64,000 nt of DNA. Source: Aestuariivivens marinum (GTDB lineage Bacteria; Bacteroidota; Bacteroidia; Flavobacteriales; Flavobacteriaceae). The notes under the pieces are model-generated. The model saw only the letters and a program-made list of their open reading frames with translations. It made no database searches and was not told where the DNA came from. Each line of letters starts with the position of its first letter. The first letter of the stretch is position 1. Location of the stretch: contig NZ_JAKMCR010000003.1 of assembly GCF_022662175.1 (NCBI RefSeq), positions 124,001-188,000 on the forward strand, in the 5' to 3' direction. Of this stretch, positions 10,456 to 19,872 are shown piece after piece. Both the position numbers and the translations under genes were made by a program.

Positions 10456-10920
10456 ATGCAACGCATCTTAGTTTATTTAACATTGGTCGTTACCACCACC
10501 GTTTTTGGTCAGGTAGATGATACCTTAGACATTCGTAAAACAGTAGACACTTTTTTCGAAGGCTTCCATAAAGGGGATACCACACTAATGAAATCGGTTA
10601 TGATGGATAAAGTGGTATTACAAACCGCATTTAGAAATATGGAGGGGAAAGATGTTTTAAGAAATAACGGTAATCTATCTAAACTTTTGGAAACCATTGC
10701 CAACAGACCAGCCGACCAAAAATGGGATGAGCGACTATTGGATTACAGTATACAGGTAGATGGCAATATGGCCAATGCCTGGACACCATATGAGTTTTGG
10801 TTTAATGGGGAATTTAGTCACTGTGGTGTGAATTCCTTTCAGCTATTTAAGGATGGCGACCAATGGAAAATTATTTATTTGATAGATACGAGGCGACGTA
10901 AGGGTTGTTTGCAGGAGTGA
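10456..10920 (+). CDS. Secreted NTF2-like (SnoaL/DUF4440-type) protein
   Basis: A 154-residue protein with a signal peptide (hydrophobic 'ILVYLTLVVTTTVFG', cleavage likely before 'QVDD'). One NTF2-like fold follows: an early helix 'IRKTVDTFFEGFHKGD', a middle 'VDGNMANAWTPYEFWFNG' and an end 'FQLFKDGDQWKIIYLIDTRR'. Such proteins are small ligand-binding or enzyme domains with no single function. The ATG at 10456 was preferred over one at 10417 because the signal peptide begins there. It is divergent from panB and convergent with the TonB-type pseudogene. Confidence 0.82.
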   Translation: MQRILVYLTLVVTTTVFGQVDDTLDIRKTVDTFFEGFHKGDTTLMKSVMMDKVVLQTAFRNMEGKDVLRNNGNLSKLLETIANRPADQKWDERLLDYSIQVDGNMANAWTPYEFWFNGEFSHCGVNSFQLFKDGDQWKIIYLIDTRRRKGCLQE

Positions 10921-10976
10921 TTTTTAAAAACACTTTTTTTAACTCTAATATTCGTTGTAGCTAGTTTTTTTCATTT

Positions 10977-11371
10977 CTAGCTCTTAGTTTCTTTAAGCCT
11001 TTTTCGTTTTTGTTTTTCGGTCTGTATTGCAAAAATAATCGGTAAAGAAAACCTTGGACTGACTGGTTTTTCATTTAAACTAGGTGGTTCTAATTGTGGT
11101 ATCATTTTTATTATTCGTATTGCTTCATTTTCAAAAACGGGATGAGAGCCTCTTGCTTTTATATCTACAATCTGTCCTTCTTCGTTAATTGTGAATTGAG
11201 TAAGAACACGCACTTTGTCTCCACCTTTATATTTTAGACTATGGCTATACTATCAATTCTGTTTAAATTTTGATTTTCAGTGACAGATTTTTCAATAATA
11301 CTCGGGTCGATTTGAGAATTGATATATGATATGGTCAACAGTAATAAAAGCAATGTTATATATTTTTTCAT
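10977..11371 (-). pseudogene. TonB C-terminal-domain secreted protein, frameshifted
   Basis: From the ATG at 11371 the frame gives a signal peptide ('MKKYITLLLLLLTISYINSQ') and about 25 more residues, then hits TAA at 11236-11234. The neighbouring frame reads on as 'LKYKGGDKVRVLTQFTINEE' and continues through 'IVDIKARGSHPVFENEAIRI' and 'SPRFSLPIIFAIQ', a recognisable TonB_C domain. It ends at 10977. Restoring one base just before the stop joins both parts into a protein of about 131 residues. The downstream frame has only a GTG (11213) as a possible restart, without a signal peptide. This is either a real frameshift or a sequencing error. The intact protein would be a short periplasmic energy-transducer-like protein. 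Confidence 0.75.
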
Positions 11372-11379
11372 TGTTGTCG

Positions 11380-12302
11380 TTAGTTTTTACCCTTCTGGTT
11401 TATACTGAAGTTAAAAACATCAGGTCTTGAATAATGGCCAACGACATCGAACATTCGTTTGGCTTTAATAATATCCTGAAGATCAATATCCGCATATAAG
11501 ATGCCTTCTTTGGCCTCTAATGGTCCTGCGATTAGCTTTCCATTAGGTGAAATTATAGCGCTGTTGCCAACGTTAATCCATTCTCTTCCGTCAGGGTATA
11601 GATTCTTAAATTCGTATTCTTCAGGAATGTTATCCATTTTTAGAGGCATACACGCACTGATCACAAATAATCCTCCTTCTCTTGCGACGTGCTGCATAGT
11701 TTGAATCCAATTTGGGCTTTTGTCCCAAGTTGGAGAAATCAATATTTGTGTTCCTAACTCATAGATGGCGTTTCTGGCTAAGGGCATGAAGTTTTCCCAG
11801 CAAATTAAACCAGCGATCTTTCCAACAGATGTATCATAGCATGAAAGAGTGCTTCCATCTCCTTGAGACCATATTAAGCGTTCGCCACCTGTTGGAATTA
11901 ATTTTCTATGTTTTCCTAAAATAATTCCATTCTTATCTATGAAAAGTAAACTATTGTATAGACTTGAGTTGCTTGTTTCGGAGTTACGTTCATGCATACC
12001 AATAACCACATTAACTTTAGCCGCTTTAGCCGCTTCACAAAGTTTATCGGTAGAGTTATCTGGGACGGAAATCGCATTTTCTACAAGCCTTAAATAAAGT
12101 TCATTTAATTCAGCTCCTTTGCTATTAGGAATAAGCCAGACCCAGTCTGGATAACCAGAAATAAACACTTCCGGAAAACTATTAACCCGGCACCCTTTTG
12201 GCCAGCCTCTTTAATGGCTCCGCAAGCCTTTTCAATAGTTTTTTCTTTGTTTAAGAAAACAGGTGAAAGTTGTGCAGCAGCTACCTTTATATTTTTTCTC
12301 AT
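11380..12302 (-). pseudogene. Nitrilase (carbon-nitrogen hydrolase), frameshifted
   Basis: The N-terminus (from 12302, 'KVAAAQLSPVFLNKEKTIEK') runs in frame to 'GAGLIVF' and then goes out of register. The other frame resumes as 'VFISGYPDWVW' and continues to 11380. At 12171-12179 the minus strand reads GTTTTCCGG. One extra C would give Val-Phe-Pro-Glu-Val, the normal nitrilase motif carrying the catalytic Glu. The rest is intact: Lys in 'GKHRKLIPT', Cys in 'GLICWENFMPLAR'. Restored length is about 307 residues, normal for a branch-1 nitrilase that turns nitriles into acids. As read, the catalytic Glu is lost. It lies 8 bases from another frameshifted gene. Confidence 0.85.
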
Positions 12303-12491
12303 CTAACTTCTTGAGTAATTAACAACAACTAAGATATAAACACTATTGCGTTTATACTTATTTTACATATAAATTGTTTTTTATGGTTAGGATCAATATT
12401 TAACTAAGTTAATTATTTTTCTTACAGAAACAAATCCTTGCTTATAAAAAATAAACTAATAGAATGGAGCACGGGTTATTTAGAAATTTTT

Positions 12492-13718
12492 TCAGTCCCT
12501 TTCATAATTAAAATTATCTGGAAAGGTAACTGAGGCTTTCCACCATTTTTTTGTTTCGTCTTTACCGACCTTAGCAAAGTCTATCTGTTCCCAGATAAAT
12601 GCTTTTTCCATTTGTTCACCTAAGGCTAACAGTTTTTTACCGGTTTTAAGTTGTTGGTTGCTCCAGCGTTCAAGTGCATCGTCAATAGTATGGGTTTCTT
12701 TTAAGTTGGCAATTAAATCTTTTGCATTGTTATATCCCTTAAACACCCCTGAGCCTGTAAAGGGCTGAACTACCATACCGGCATCACCAATAAGGCACAT
12801 GTTATCTTTATAATAGCTATCGAGATCCAGCGTGTAGATAACTTGTATATAGCTATCCTTGGTTTTGTTTACTACCTTGGCATAGTAGGTAGGTATATGT
12901 TGTGAAAGAAACCGTTTTAACATAGACTCATTAGCCTCGCTTAAGTTTCCAGGTGGTAATGTGCCATTTCTTAAACGACCTGTTTTGTCGGTCATAACAT
13001 TATCTAACTCAGCTTCAGGAATAGCAATATAGGCTGCCCAATTAAACACACGTTGTCCTTTTTTTACCGATCCGTTTTGATCTGGAATAAAATAAACCAC
13101 ATTATGGCCCGGTTCACCAGTATAGGACAACCGCAGGATTTCATCTTTCAACGGGCAATCACCATCCATTTCAGATTCCTTTAAAAGACCTCTCCAAAGA
13201 ATATAGCCGCGATACTTTAATTTTTTTTCAGGAAACATTAGTTTACGCCCTAAAGATTGATAACCATCTGCAAACAAAACCAAGTCAAAATGTTCTGTGT
13301 TACCTAAACTTGTCGTTAACTCTACTTGGCCCTGAGGCAAACATTTGGCATCGACAATTTTTACACCAGCACGATAAAGTTTGTTTGGAACATTGCGCCG
13401 TAGATTCTTCCAAAGCTCATTCCACTGAAAAACATTAAAGTTCATTGGTATGGCCCAAGCCTTTTTTCCATAGGGTTCATGGGATGGCGCTTTGCCTACA
13501 AGTGGCATTTTATTGATTTGGAAAAGGGCAAAATCATCTTTGATTAATCTGTCAGTCTTTATTTGTTCCATCAAAGAAGATGTAGTGCCAATGCCACCAC
13601 CTCTTCCTACAAGGGTTTTGCTGGATCGTTCAAAAACGGTAACCTCATGGCCTTCCTTATGCAACAGAATAGCTGCAGAGCATCCAGCAATTGAGCCGCC
13701 TACAATTCCAATTTTCAT
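12492..13718 (-). CDS. FAD-dependent monooxygenase (PHBH/UbiH-like)
   Basis: A 408-residue flavoprotein of the group A aromatic-hydroxylase type. The N-terminal Rossmann motif 'KIGIVGGSIAGCSAAILL...VTVFERS' binds FAD. The GD motif 'MCLIGDAGMVVQPFTGSGVFKG' near residue 290-310 contacts the FAD ribose and NAD(P)H. Such enzymes hydroxylate aromatic or polyketide substrates; the substrate here is unknown. I chose the ATG at 13718, directly before the Rossmann strand; an upstream ATG-like start would add 21 unrelated residues. It lies 189 bases upstream of the frameshifted nitrilase, so the two could once have been a catabolic unit (inference). Confidence 0.87.
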   Translation of the reverse strand: MKIGIVGGSIAGCSAAILLHKEGHEVTVFERSSKTLVGRGGGIGTTSSLMEQIKTDRLIKDDFALFQINKMPLVGKAPSHEPYGKKAWAIPMNFNVFQWNELWKNLRRNVPNKLYRAGVKIVDAKCLPQGQVELTTSLGNTEHFDLVLFADGYQSLGRKLMFPEKKLKYRGYILWRGLLKESEMDGDCPLKDEILRLSYTGEPGHNVVYFIPDQNGSVKKGQRVFNWAAYIAIPEAELDNVMTDKTGRLRNGTLPPGNLSEANESMLKRFLSQHIPTYYAKVVNKTKDSYIQVIYTLDLDSYYKDNMCLIGDAGMVVQPFTGSGVFKGYNNAKDLIANLKETHTIDDALERWSNQQLKTGKKLLALGEQMEKAFIWEQIDFAKVGKDETKKWWKASVTFPDNFNYERD

Positions 13719-13858
13719 GGTCGTTTTTTTGATCTTCCCTAAAGTAGTCAATCCGTTACAGAACATCAAATAGATGTTCATTAAATTGAACCTATTTACA
13801 GAGGGATTGGGTCAATAATGAAAAGAGGGTAGCCCATGTTCTTTAAAGCAATTAAAAA

Positions 13859-15283
13859 TTAGCAATCTGTTAAATGCACACCCACGGCAAGACCACCTTT
13901 GCTCGTTTCTTTGTATTTGGTATTCATGTCCTTGGCTGTTTCCCACATAGTAGCGACCACCTTATCCAACGGTACTTTGGCACTTTCAGGGTCAGAGTCC
14001 AAAGCCAATTCGGCCGCATTAATGGCCTTTATAGCTCCCATGGCATTACGTTCTATGCAGGGTACTTGCACGAGTCCACCAATAGGATCACAGGTTAATC
14101 CCAAATGATGTTCCATAGCAATTTCGGCAGCCATTAAAACCTGCTCGGGTGAGCCGCCCAATAATTCGCAAAGTGCGCCGGCAGCCATAGCGGATGATAC
14201 ACCAATTTCAGCCTGACAGCCACCCATAGCGGCACTAATGGTCGCGCCTTTTTTAAAGATGCTGCCAATTTCGCCGGCCACTAATAAAAACTGCTTGATG
14301 TCCTCGAAATTGCCGTCGTGATTTTCAATCACCAAGTAGTACATCAAAACAGCTGGAATAACACCTGCACTACCATTGGTAGGGGCAGTAACCACACGGC
14401 CAAGAGAAGCATTTACTTCATTTACTGCCAAAGCAAAACAGCTTACCCACTTTATAATTTGCCTAAATTTAACTTCGGTGTTTCTTATGGTGTAAATCCA
14501 TTCTACGGGATTGTTGTAGGTAGTATCGCTAATTAAATTATTGTGGATATTATTGGCGCGACGTTTTACGTTTAAACCTCCTGGAAGTATCCCTTCGGTA
14601 TGACACCCCAAATACATACTTTCCAGCATGGTATTCCATATACGGTTGAGTTCAGAATCAATATTCTGTTCGGAACGAATGGATTTTTCATTTTCCAAAA
14701 CCACTTGTGAAACCGATTTGTTCAACTGATTACAATATTTTAACAAGTCATTGCCTGTAGCAATGGGATAAGGGAAGGTGCAATTAAAAATAATTTTGTT
14801 GGCTTTTGCCGTTTTTCGTTCTTCCTGAACTACAAAACCGCCTCCAATGGAATAATAGGTTGCATGGGATTTACGTCCATTAATAGTAGCCGAAAATCGT
14901 ATGCCATTGGCATGGAAAGGCAAGAATTTTTTATTAAAAACAATTTGTGTTTGGGGGTTGAATTCCAGTTGACGTTCCTGATTAAAATTTATGGTACAGG
15001 TATTTTTTATATCAGAAATGATTTGGGAAATGTTTTCGGTTGGCATAGTTTCTGGATCAGTACCACTCAATCCTAGCATTACGGCATAATCGGTAGCATG
15101 GCCTTTTCCTGTAAGTGACAATGAACCATATAGATTCACACTAATGTTTTCAGCCTTATCAAATTTTTGGGATGCTTTCAACTCTTTGATCCAAAGTTCG
15201 GCAGCACGCCAAGGCCCCAAGGTGTGGGAACTTGATGGTCCTACACCAATCTTTAACATATCGAATACCGAAATACATTCCAT
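13859..15283 (-). CDS. sdaA: L-serine ammonia-lyase (single-chain, iron-sulfur)
   Basis: A 474-residue L-serine dehydratase that deaminates serine to pyruvate with a [4Fe-4S] cluster. The beta domain is N-terminal ('[20 protein letters not shown]', then a small ACT-like region) and the alpha domain C-terminal, with '[19 protein letters not shown]', '[23 protein letters not shown]' and '[20 protein letters not shown]' supplying the cluster cysteines. This is the fused single-polypeptide form usual in Gram-negative bacteria. The start at 15283 matches the family N-terminus; a start 60 bases upstream adds non-homologous residues. With SerB at 32.2 kb, the window holds both a serine-making and a serine-degrading step. 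Confidence 0.96.
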   Translation of the reverse strand: MECISVFDMLKIGVGPSSSHTLGPWRAAELWIKELKASQKFDKAENISVNLYGSLSLTGKGHATDYAVMLGLSGTDPETMPTENISQIISDIKNTCTINFNQERQLEFNPQTQIVFNKKFLPFHANGIRFSATINGRKSHATYYSIGGGFVVQEERKTAKANKIIFNCTFPYPIATGNDLLKYCNQLNKSVSQVVLENEKSIRSEQNIDSELNRIWNTMLESMYLGCHTEGILPGGLNVKRRANNIHNNLISDTTYNNPVEWIYTIRNTEVKFRQIIKWVSCFALAVNEVNASLGRVVTAPTNGSAGVIPAVLMYYLVIENHDGNFEDIKQFLLVAGEIGSIFKKGATISAAMGGCQAEIGVSSAMAAGALCELLGGSPEQVLMAAEIAMEHHLGLTCDPIGGLVQVPCIERNAMGAIKAINAAELALDSDPESAKVPLDKVVATMWETAKDMNTKYKETSKGGLAVGVHLTDC

Positions 15284-15493
15284 ACAACTATATCGTTTTA
15301 GTTGGGCAAATATATGGTGTTTTTGTTTCTCATAAACAGTCAAAATAGAAAGTTTTGGTTCATTAATATATTATTGAGTTATTAGGATATACAGTCTTGT
15401 CATTAAAGGCTAAGTACAGTTGTTAGTTTAGTTGTTGTAGATAAGATATAGATAACAAATGACATATTACATATTAAGACTGCCTACTATATA

Positions 15494-15534
15494 TGACACT
15501 GTGTCAGTTTGTTTCCATTGGCATAATGATTGAC
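15494..15534 (+). promoter_or_regulatory. Palindrome and promoter-like element upstream of dnaK
   Basis: The 306-base gap 15284-15589 holds a perfect 13-base palindrome, TGACACTGTGTCA (15494-15506). Twelve bases further is TTGGCATAATGATTGAC (15518-15534), about 55 bases before the dnaK ATG. The second element resembles a sigma-54 site (TGGCAC, N5, TTGCA), with GG correctly spaced from the -12 region but GA instead of GC. No CIRCE inverted repeat is visible. The combination may be a stress-responsive control region (inference). I see nothing else in the gap. Confidence 0.45.
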
Positions 15535-15589
15535 TTATACAAATCGAAATTAAATAGAACATTCAACACTATAAAAAGTATAACATATT

Positions 15590-17503
15590 ATGAGTAAAAT
15601 TATTGGAATAGATTTAGGAACAACCAACTCATGCGTTTCCGTAATGGAAGGGAATGATCCCGTTGTGATTCCAAATGCCGAAGGAAAGCGTACTACACCT
15701 TCTGTGATTGCATTTGTTGAGGGTGGAGAAATAAAAGTTGGTGATCCAGCTAAGAGACAGGCAGTAACAAATCCTACTAAAACCGTTTATTCTATTAAAC
15801 GTTTTATGGGTAATAAATATTCTGAGTCTAAAAACGAAGCAGAGCGTGTGCCTTACAAAGTAGTAAAGGGTGATAACGATACGCCTAGAGTTGATATTGA
15901 TGGACGTTTATATACGCCACAGGAATTATCGGCAATGATTCTTCAAAAAATGAAGAAAACAGCAGAAGATTACTTGGGTCAAGATGTAACAAGAGCGGTA
16001 ATTACGGTACCAGCTTATTTTAACGATTCTCAACGTCAAGCTACTAAAGAAGCAGGTGAGATTGCAGGATTAAAAGTAGAGCGTATCATTAATGAGCCTA
16101 CTGCTGCTGCATTGGCTTATGGTTTAGATAAGAAAGGAACAGATCAAAAAATAGTGGTATTTGATTTTGGTGGTGGTACACATGATGTGTCTATCCTTGA
16201 GTTGGGTGATGGCGTTTTTGAAGTATTGTCTACCGATGGAGATACCCATTTAGGCGGTGACGATGTCGATGAAAAAATCATCAATTGGTTAGCTGATGAG
16301 TTTAAAGCTGAAGAAAGTATGGATTTAAGACAGGATCCTATGTCACTTCAACGTTTAAAAGAGGCTGCCGAAAAAGCGAAGATTGAATTGTCATCTTCAA
16401 CCCAAACAGAAATCAACCTACCTTATATCACGGCTACTGCCAGTGGACCAAAACACTTGGTAAGAACCTTAACACGTTCTAAATTTGAACAATTAATCGA
16501 TGATTTAGTAAAGCGTACCATAGCACCATGTGAGTCTGCATTAAAAGCAGCTGGTTTGAGCAAAAGTGATATTGATGAGGTAATTTTAGTAGGTGGTTCT
16601 ACTCGTATTCCTGCAGTACAAGCTGCTGTAGAGAAATTCTTTGGTAAAGCACCAAGTAAAGGTGTTAACCCAGATGAGGTAGTATCATTAGGAGCTGGTA
16701 TACAAGGAGGTGTGTTAACAGGAGATGTAAAGGATGTATTGTTATTAGATGTTACGCCTTTATCTCTTGGTATCGAAACTATGGGTAATGTATTTACCAA
16801 ATTAATAGAGGCAAACACGACTATTCCTACCAAGAAATCACAGGTTTTCTCTACAGCTGCTGATAATCAACCTTCTGTAGAAATCCATGTATTACAAGGG
16901 GAACGAGCTATGGCGGCTGATAACAAAACTATCGGACGTTTTCACTTAGATGGTATTCCTCCAGCAAGACGTGGTACACCACAAATTGAAGTAACTTTCG
17001 ATATTGATGCCAATGGTATCATTAAGGTGTCTGCTGAAGATAAAGCGACTGGTAAGAAACAGGATATTAGAATTGAAGCGTCTTCAGGATTGACAGAAGA
17101 AGAAATCCAAAAGATGAAAGCTGATGCAGAAGCTAATGCTGAAGCCGATAAAGCTGCTGCTGAAAAAGCACAGAAATTGAATGAAGCCGATTCTATGATT
17201 TTCCAAACAGAAAAGCAATTGGAGGAGTTTGGTGATAAATTATCAGATGATAAGAAAAAGCCAATACAAGACGCATTGGAAGAATTGAAAAAGGCTTACG
17301 AATCTAAGGATATTGCTGTAATTGAACCTGCTTTAGAGAAAATCAACGAAGCCTGGAAACATGCTTCAGAAGAGATGTATAAAGCACAAGCCGAAGCACA
17401 GCAACAAGGTGGAGCCGAAGCACAACCAGGACCAGATGCAAGTTCTAATGGACAAACAGAAGGTAGTGATGTTGAAGACGTTGACTTCGAAGAAGTGAAA
17501 TAA
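15590..17503 (+). CDS. dnaK: Molecular chaperone DnaK (Hsp70)
   Basis: A 637-residue cytoplasmic Hsp70 that folds and protects client proteins in an ATP cycle driven by DnaJ and GrpE. The Hsp70 signatures are intact: '[14 protein letters not shown]', '[19 protein letters not shown]' and '[14 protein letters not shown]'. The linker and substrate-binding beta domain follow ('[16 protein letters not shown]'), then the alpha lid and an acidic tail ending '[11 protein letters not shown]'. In the second signature the usual Thr-Phe-Asp-Val is His-Asp-Val ('GGTHDVS'), a common Bacteroidota variant. dnaJ and grpE are not adjacent. A hairpin terminator follows the stop by 42 bases, so it is monocistronic. 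Confidence 0.98.
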   Translation: MSKIIGIDLGTTNSCVSVMEGNDPVVIPNAEGKRTTPSVIAFVEGGEIKVGDPAKRQAVTNPTKTVYSIKRFMGNKYSESKNEAERVPYKVVKGDNDTPRVDIDGRLYTPQELSAMILQKMKKTAEDYLGQDVTRAVITVPAYFNDSQRQATKEAGEIAGLKVERIINEPTAAALAYGLDKKGTDQKIVVFDFGGGTHDVSILELGDGVFEVLSTDGDTHLGGDDVDEKIINWLADEFKAEESMDLRQDPMSLQRLKEAAEKAKIELSSSTQTEINLPYITATASGPKHLVRTLTRSKFEQLIDDLVKRTIAPCESALKAAGLSKSDIDEVILVGGSTRIPAVQAAVEKFFGKAPSKGVNPDEVVSLGAGIQGGVLTGDVKDVLLLDVTPLSLGIETMGNVFTKLIEANTTIPTKKSQVFSTAADNQPSVEIHVLQGERAMAADNKTIGRFHLDGIPPARRGTPQIEVTFDIDANGIIKVSAEDKATGKKQDIRIEASSGLTEEEIQKMKADAEANAEADKAAAEKAQKLNEADSMIFQTEKQLEEFGDKLSDDKKKPIQDALEELKKAYESKDIAVIEPALEKINEAWKHASEEMYKAQAEAQQQGGAEAQPGPDASSNGQTEGSDVEDVDFEEVK

Positions 17504-17545
17504 TAATTGTCATGCTGAATTCATTTCAGTATCTTATCGATATAT

Positions 17546-17573
17546 AACGCAACTAGAAATAGTTGCGTTTTTT
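17546..17573 (+). terminator. Rho-independent terminator of dnaK
   Basis: AACGCAACTA (17546-17555), GAAA loop, TAGTTGCGTT (17560-17569), then a T-run. The GNRA-like loop and 10-bp stem make it strong. Its T-run abuts the ATG at 17574. Confidence 0.9.
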
Positions 17574-18842
17574 ATGTTAAATAAGATACTTTTGAAGAAT
17601 CAAAATAAAATAAATTTGTTTTCAGATAAATTAAAATCTACTTATCAACCCAAACGTTTGGCGGTAAAACTCAATGCCAAAGGCGAACAGTTTGTGTTAA
17701 AGGGACATCCGTGGGTCTTTTCAAACAGTATTATTAAAATTAATCATGAAGCCAAAACAGGTGATTTGGCTGTTGTTTTCAGTAAAGGCAAGAATAAGGT
17801 CATTGGTTTGGGACTCTATGATGCCAATTCTCCCATTCTTATTAAAATGATCCATAACGGTATTGAAAAGGAAGAAATCAATGCAGCCTTTTTTCAAAAG
17901 AAAATAAATGAAGCTTTTCAAATAAGGCAACCACTTTTAAAAACCAACACCAATAGTTACCGTTTGTTGTTTGGGGAGAATGATGGTTTCCCTGGACTAA
18001 TAGCCGATGTTTATGCTTCGGTTTTGGTTATAAAATTATATTCTGAAATCTGGCTCCCTTATTTAGAGACTATTTTACCAAGCTTACAACAAACAGCTAA
18101 TGCAAAAACTGTTGTTGTTCGATTGAGTAGGAGTTTAGAGCAATCAAAATCACATCAATTAAAAAACGGAGAAGTAGTTTATGGAATTCTTGATGATGAA
18201 GTTGTTGGATTTGTAGAGCATGGTGTCAAGTTTTCAGCAAATGTAATTAAAGGTCATAAAACAGGTTATTTTTTAGACCATCGTGCCAATAGAAAGCAAG
18301 TAGGTGAATGGAGTAAGGAAAAAACTGTATTAGATGTGTTTTCATATGCTGGTGGATTTTCGGTACATGCCTTATATAATGGAGCTAAAGAGGTAACGAG
18401 TTTGGATATTAGTCACCAAGCTCTTGAAATTGCTGTTCAGAATGGTAAATTAAATTCGTATCTGGGCTTACATAAAACCATTGCAGGCGATGCATTTACA
18501 GAGTTAAATAATCTCATAAAAGCAAAAACCACTTTTGACATTGTGGTTATTGATCCGCCAAGTTTTGCCAAACAAGCTAGTGAAATAGCTATGGCTAAGA
18601 AAAAGTATGCCCAATTAGCTGCTTTAGGAGAAAAATTAACGGCTAAAAACGGATTGCTTGTTTTGGCCTCCTGTTCCTCTCGGGTGATGGCACAGGCTTT
18701 TTTTGATATTAATAGTCAAACATTGACAATGCAACACCGTAATTTTATAACCATATTAAAAACAGATCATGATATAGATCACCCTATCTCGTTTCCTGAA
18801 GGGGCATACTTAAAATGTGGTTACTATCGTTTTGTAGATTAA
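17574..18842 (+). CDS. SAM-dependent 23S rRNA methyltransferase (RlmI-like)
   Basis: Up to 422 residues. An N-terminal PUA-like domain ('RLAVKLNAKGEQFVLKGHPWVFSNSI', residues ~28-55) binds RNA, a middle region contains 'FPGLIADVY', and a C-terminal Rossmann methyltransferase has 'VLDVFSYAGGFSVHAL' (SAM), 'VTSLDISHQALE' and 'VVIDPPSFAK' (catalytic loop). This matches RlmI-type cytosine-C5 methyltransferases of 23S rRNA. The ATG at 17574 falls right at the end of the dnaK terminator, leaving no leader. Translation may really begin at a downstream in-frame TTG (17592 or 17616), since homology starts only near residue 25. Family confident, start uncertain. Confidence 0.88.
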   Translation: MLNKILLKNQNKINLFSDKLKSTYQPKRLAVKLNAKGEQFVLKGHPWVFSNSIIKINHEAKTGDLAVVFSKGKNKVIGLGLYDANSPILIKMIHNGIEKEEINAAFFQKKINEAFQIRQPLLKTNTNSYRLLFGENDGFPGLIADVYASVLVIKLYSEIWLPYLETILPSLQQTANAKTVVVRLSRSLEQSKSHQLKNGEVVYGILDDEVVGFVEHGVKFSANVIKGHKTGYFLDHRANRKQVGEWSKEKTVLDVFSYAGGFSVHALYNGAKEVTSLDISHQALEIAVQNGKLNSYLGLHKTIAGDAFTELNNLIKAKTTFDIVVIDPPSFAKQASEIAMAKKKYAQLAALGEKLTAKNGLLVLASCSSRVMAQAFFDINSQTLTMQHRNFITILKTDHDIDHPISFPEGAYLKCGYYRFVD

Positions 18843-18870
18843 TTTTTACTATGCACGCATAATATTTTAT

Positions 18871-18878
18871 TATATTTG
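18871..18878 (+). promoter_or_regulatory. -7 element upstream of the nitronate monooxygenase
   Basis: TATATTTG matches the Bacteroidota -7 box TAnnTTTG, 16 bases before the ATG at 18895. The -33 TTG is not clear. It lies just after the preceding gene, so the next genes probably have their own transcript. Confidence 0.45.
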
Positions 18879-18894
18879 TTAAAATCTATCCTTC

Positions 18895-19842
18895 ATGGAA
18901 ACCAAACTCACAGAACTTCTTAATATAAAATACCCTATCATACAAGCTCCTATGTTTTTGGTGTCAAATGTAGGCATGGTTAAAGAGGCTATGCATTGTG
19001 GTATAGCTGGCTGTATACCCGCATTAAACTATAGAACTTTAGATGAACTTAGAATAGCGGCTAAGGAGTTAAAATCAGCCAAAACAGAAGGAGGTTCATT
19101 TGGATTTAACTTAATTGTTAATAAATCTAATATAAAGTATAAGAGTCAATTGGAGGTGCTATGTGAAGAAGGTTGTGACTTTATAATAACCTCTTTAGGA
19201 AGCCCAGAAGAAACCATAAATCAGGCCCATAAGTATGGGATTAAGGTGTTTTGTGATGTAGTGGACTTAAAATATGCACAAAAAGTGGAGGCATTGGGAG
19301 CCGATGCTATTATTGCAGTAAATAGTGAAGCAGGTGGCCACAGAGGGAGTTTATCTCCGGACATTCTTATAAAAAAATTAAAATTGCATTGTAACATTCC
19401 CATCATTTCAGCTGGAGGTGTTGGGTGCAAAGCAGATATTGATAAAATGTTGATGTATGGTGCATCAGGTGTTTCAGTGGGTAGTCCGTTTATTGCTTCG
19501 GTAGAAGCCAGTGTCACAGAGGAATACAAGCAGGCCTGTGTGGATTATGGAGCAAATGACATCGTTGTAACCGAGCGTATTTCAGGTACACCATGCACGG
19601 TAATAAATACACCATATGTTCAAAAAATAGGTACTAAATCTACATGGTTGGAAAAACTTCTCAATAAAAACAGAAAGCTTAAAAAGTGGGTTAAAATGAT
19701 TCGTTTTTCAATTGGCATGAATGCTACAAAGAATGCTGCTACTAAGGCCACATATAAAACTGTATGGGTTGCAGGACCTAGTATTGAATATACCCATGCC
19801 ATTCTTCCTGTAAAGGATATTGTTAAAAAACTGATTGCTTAA
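18895..19842 (+). CDS. Nitronate monooxygenase family protein
   Basis: A 315-residue FMN-binding TIM barrel of the 2-nitropropane dioxygenase/NMO family, which oxidises propionate 3-nitronate and other nitronates with O2. Visible features are the N-terminal 'YPIIQAPMFLVSN' strand, 'GSFGFNLIV', 'VNSEAGGHRGS' with the His loop, 'PIISAGGVGCKADIDKMLMYGASGVSVGSPF' for FMN phosphate binding, and the C-terminal 'ATYKTVWVAGPSIEYTH'. It could alternatively be a FabK-like enoyl reductase, but the length and His loop favour NMO. A PPOX-type flavoprotein follows 30 bases later. Confidence 0.86.
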   Translation: METKLTELLNIKYPIIQAPMFLVSNVGMVKEAMHCGIAGCIPALNYRTLDELRIAAKELKSAKTEGGSFGFNLIVNKSNIKYKSQLEVLCEEGCDFIITSLGSPEETINQAHKYGIKVFCDVVDLKYAQKVEALGADAIIAVNSEAGGHRGSLSPDILIKKLKLHCNIPIISAGGVGCKADIDKMLMYGASGVSVGSPFIASVEASVTEEYKQACVDYGANDIVVTERISGTPCTVINTPYVQKIGTKSTWLEKLLNKNRKLKKWVKMIRFSIGMNATKNAATKATYKTVWVAGPSIEYTHAILPVKDIVKKLIA

Positions 19843-19872
19843 CTTTAGTTTTAAAAATATTTCAGTAAACGG

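Noticed and set aside
12335-12356. Inverted repeat TATAAAC/GTTTATA upstream of the frameshifted nitrilase
   Set aside because: Seven-base arms of mostly A/T in an AT-rich gap; no T-run or further support.
16423-16833. A 136-residue minus-strand frame within dnaK
   Set aside because: It mirrors conserved DnaK codons and carries no motif of its own.
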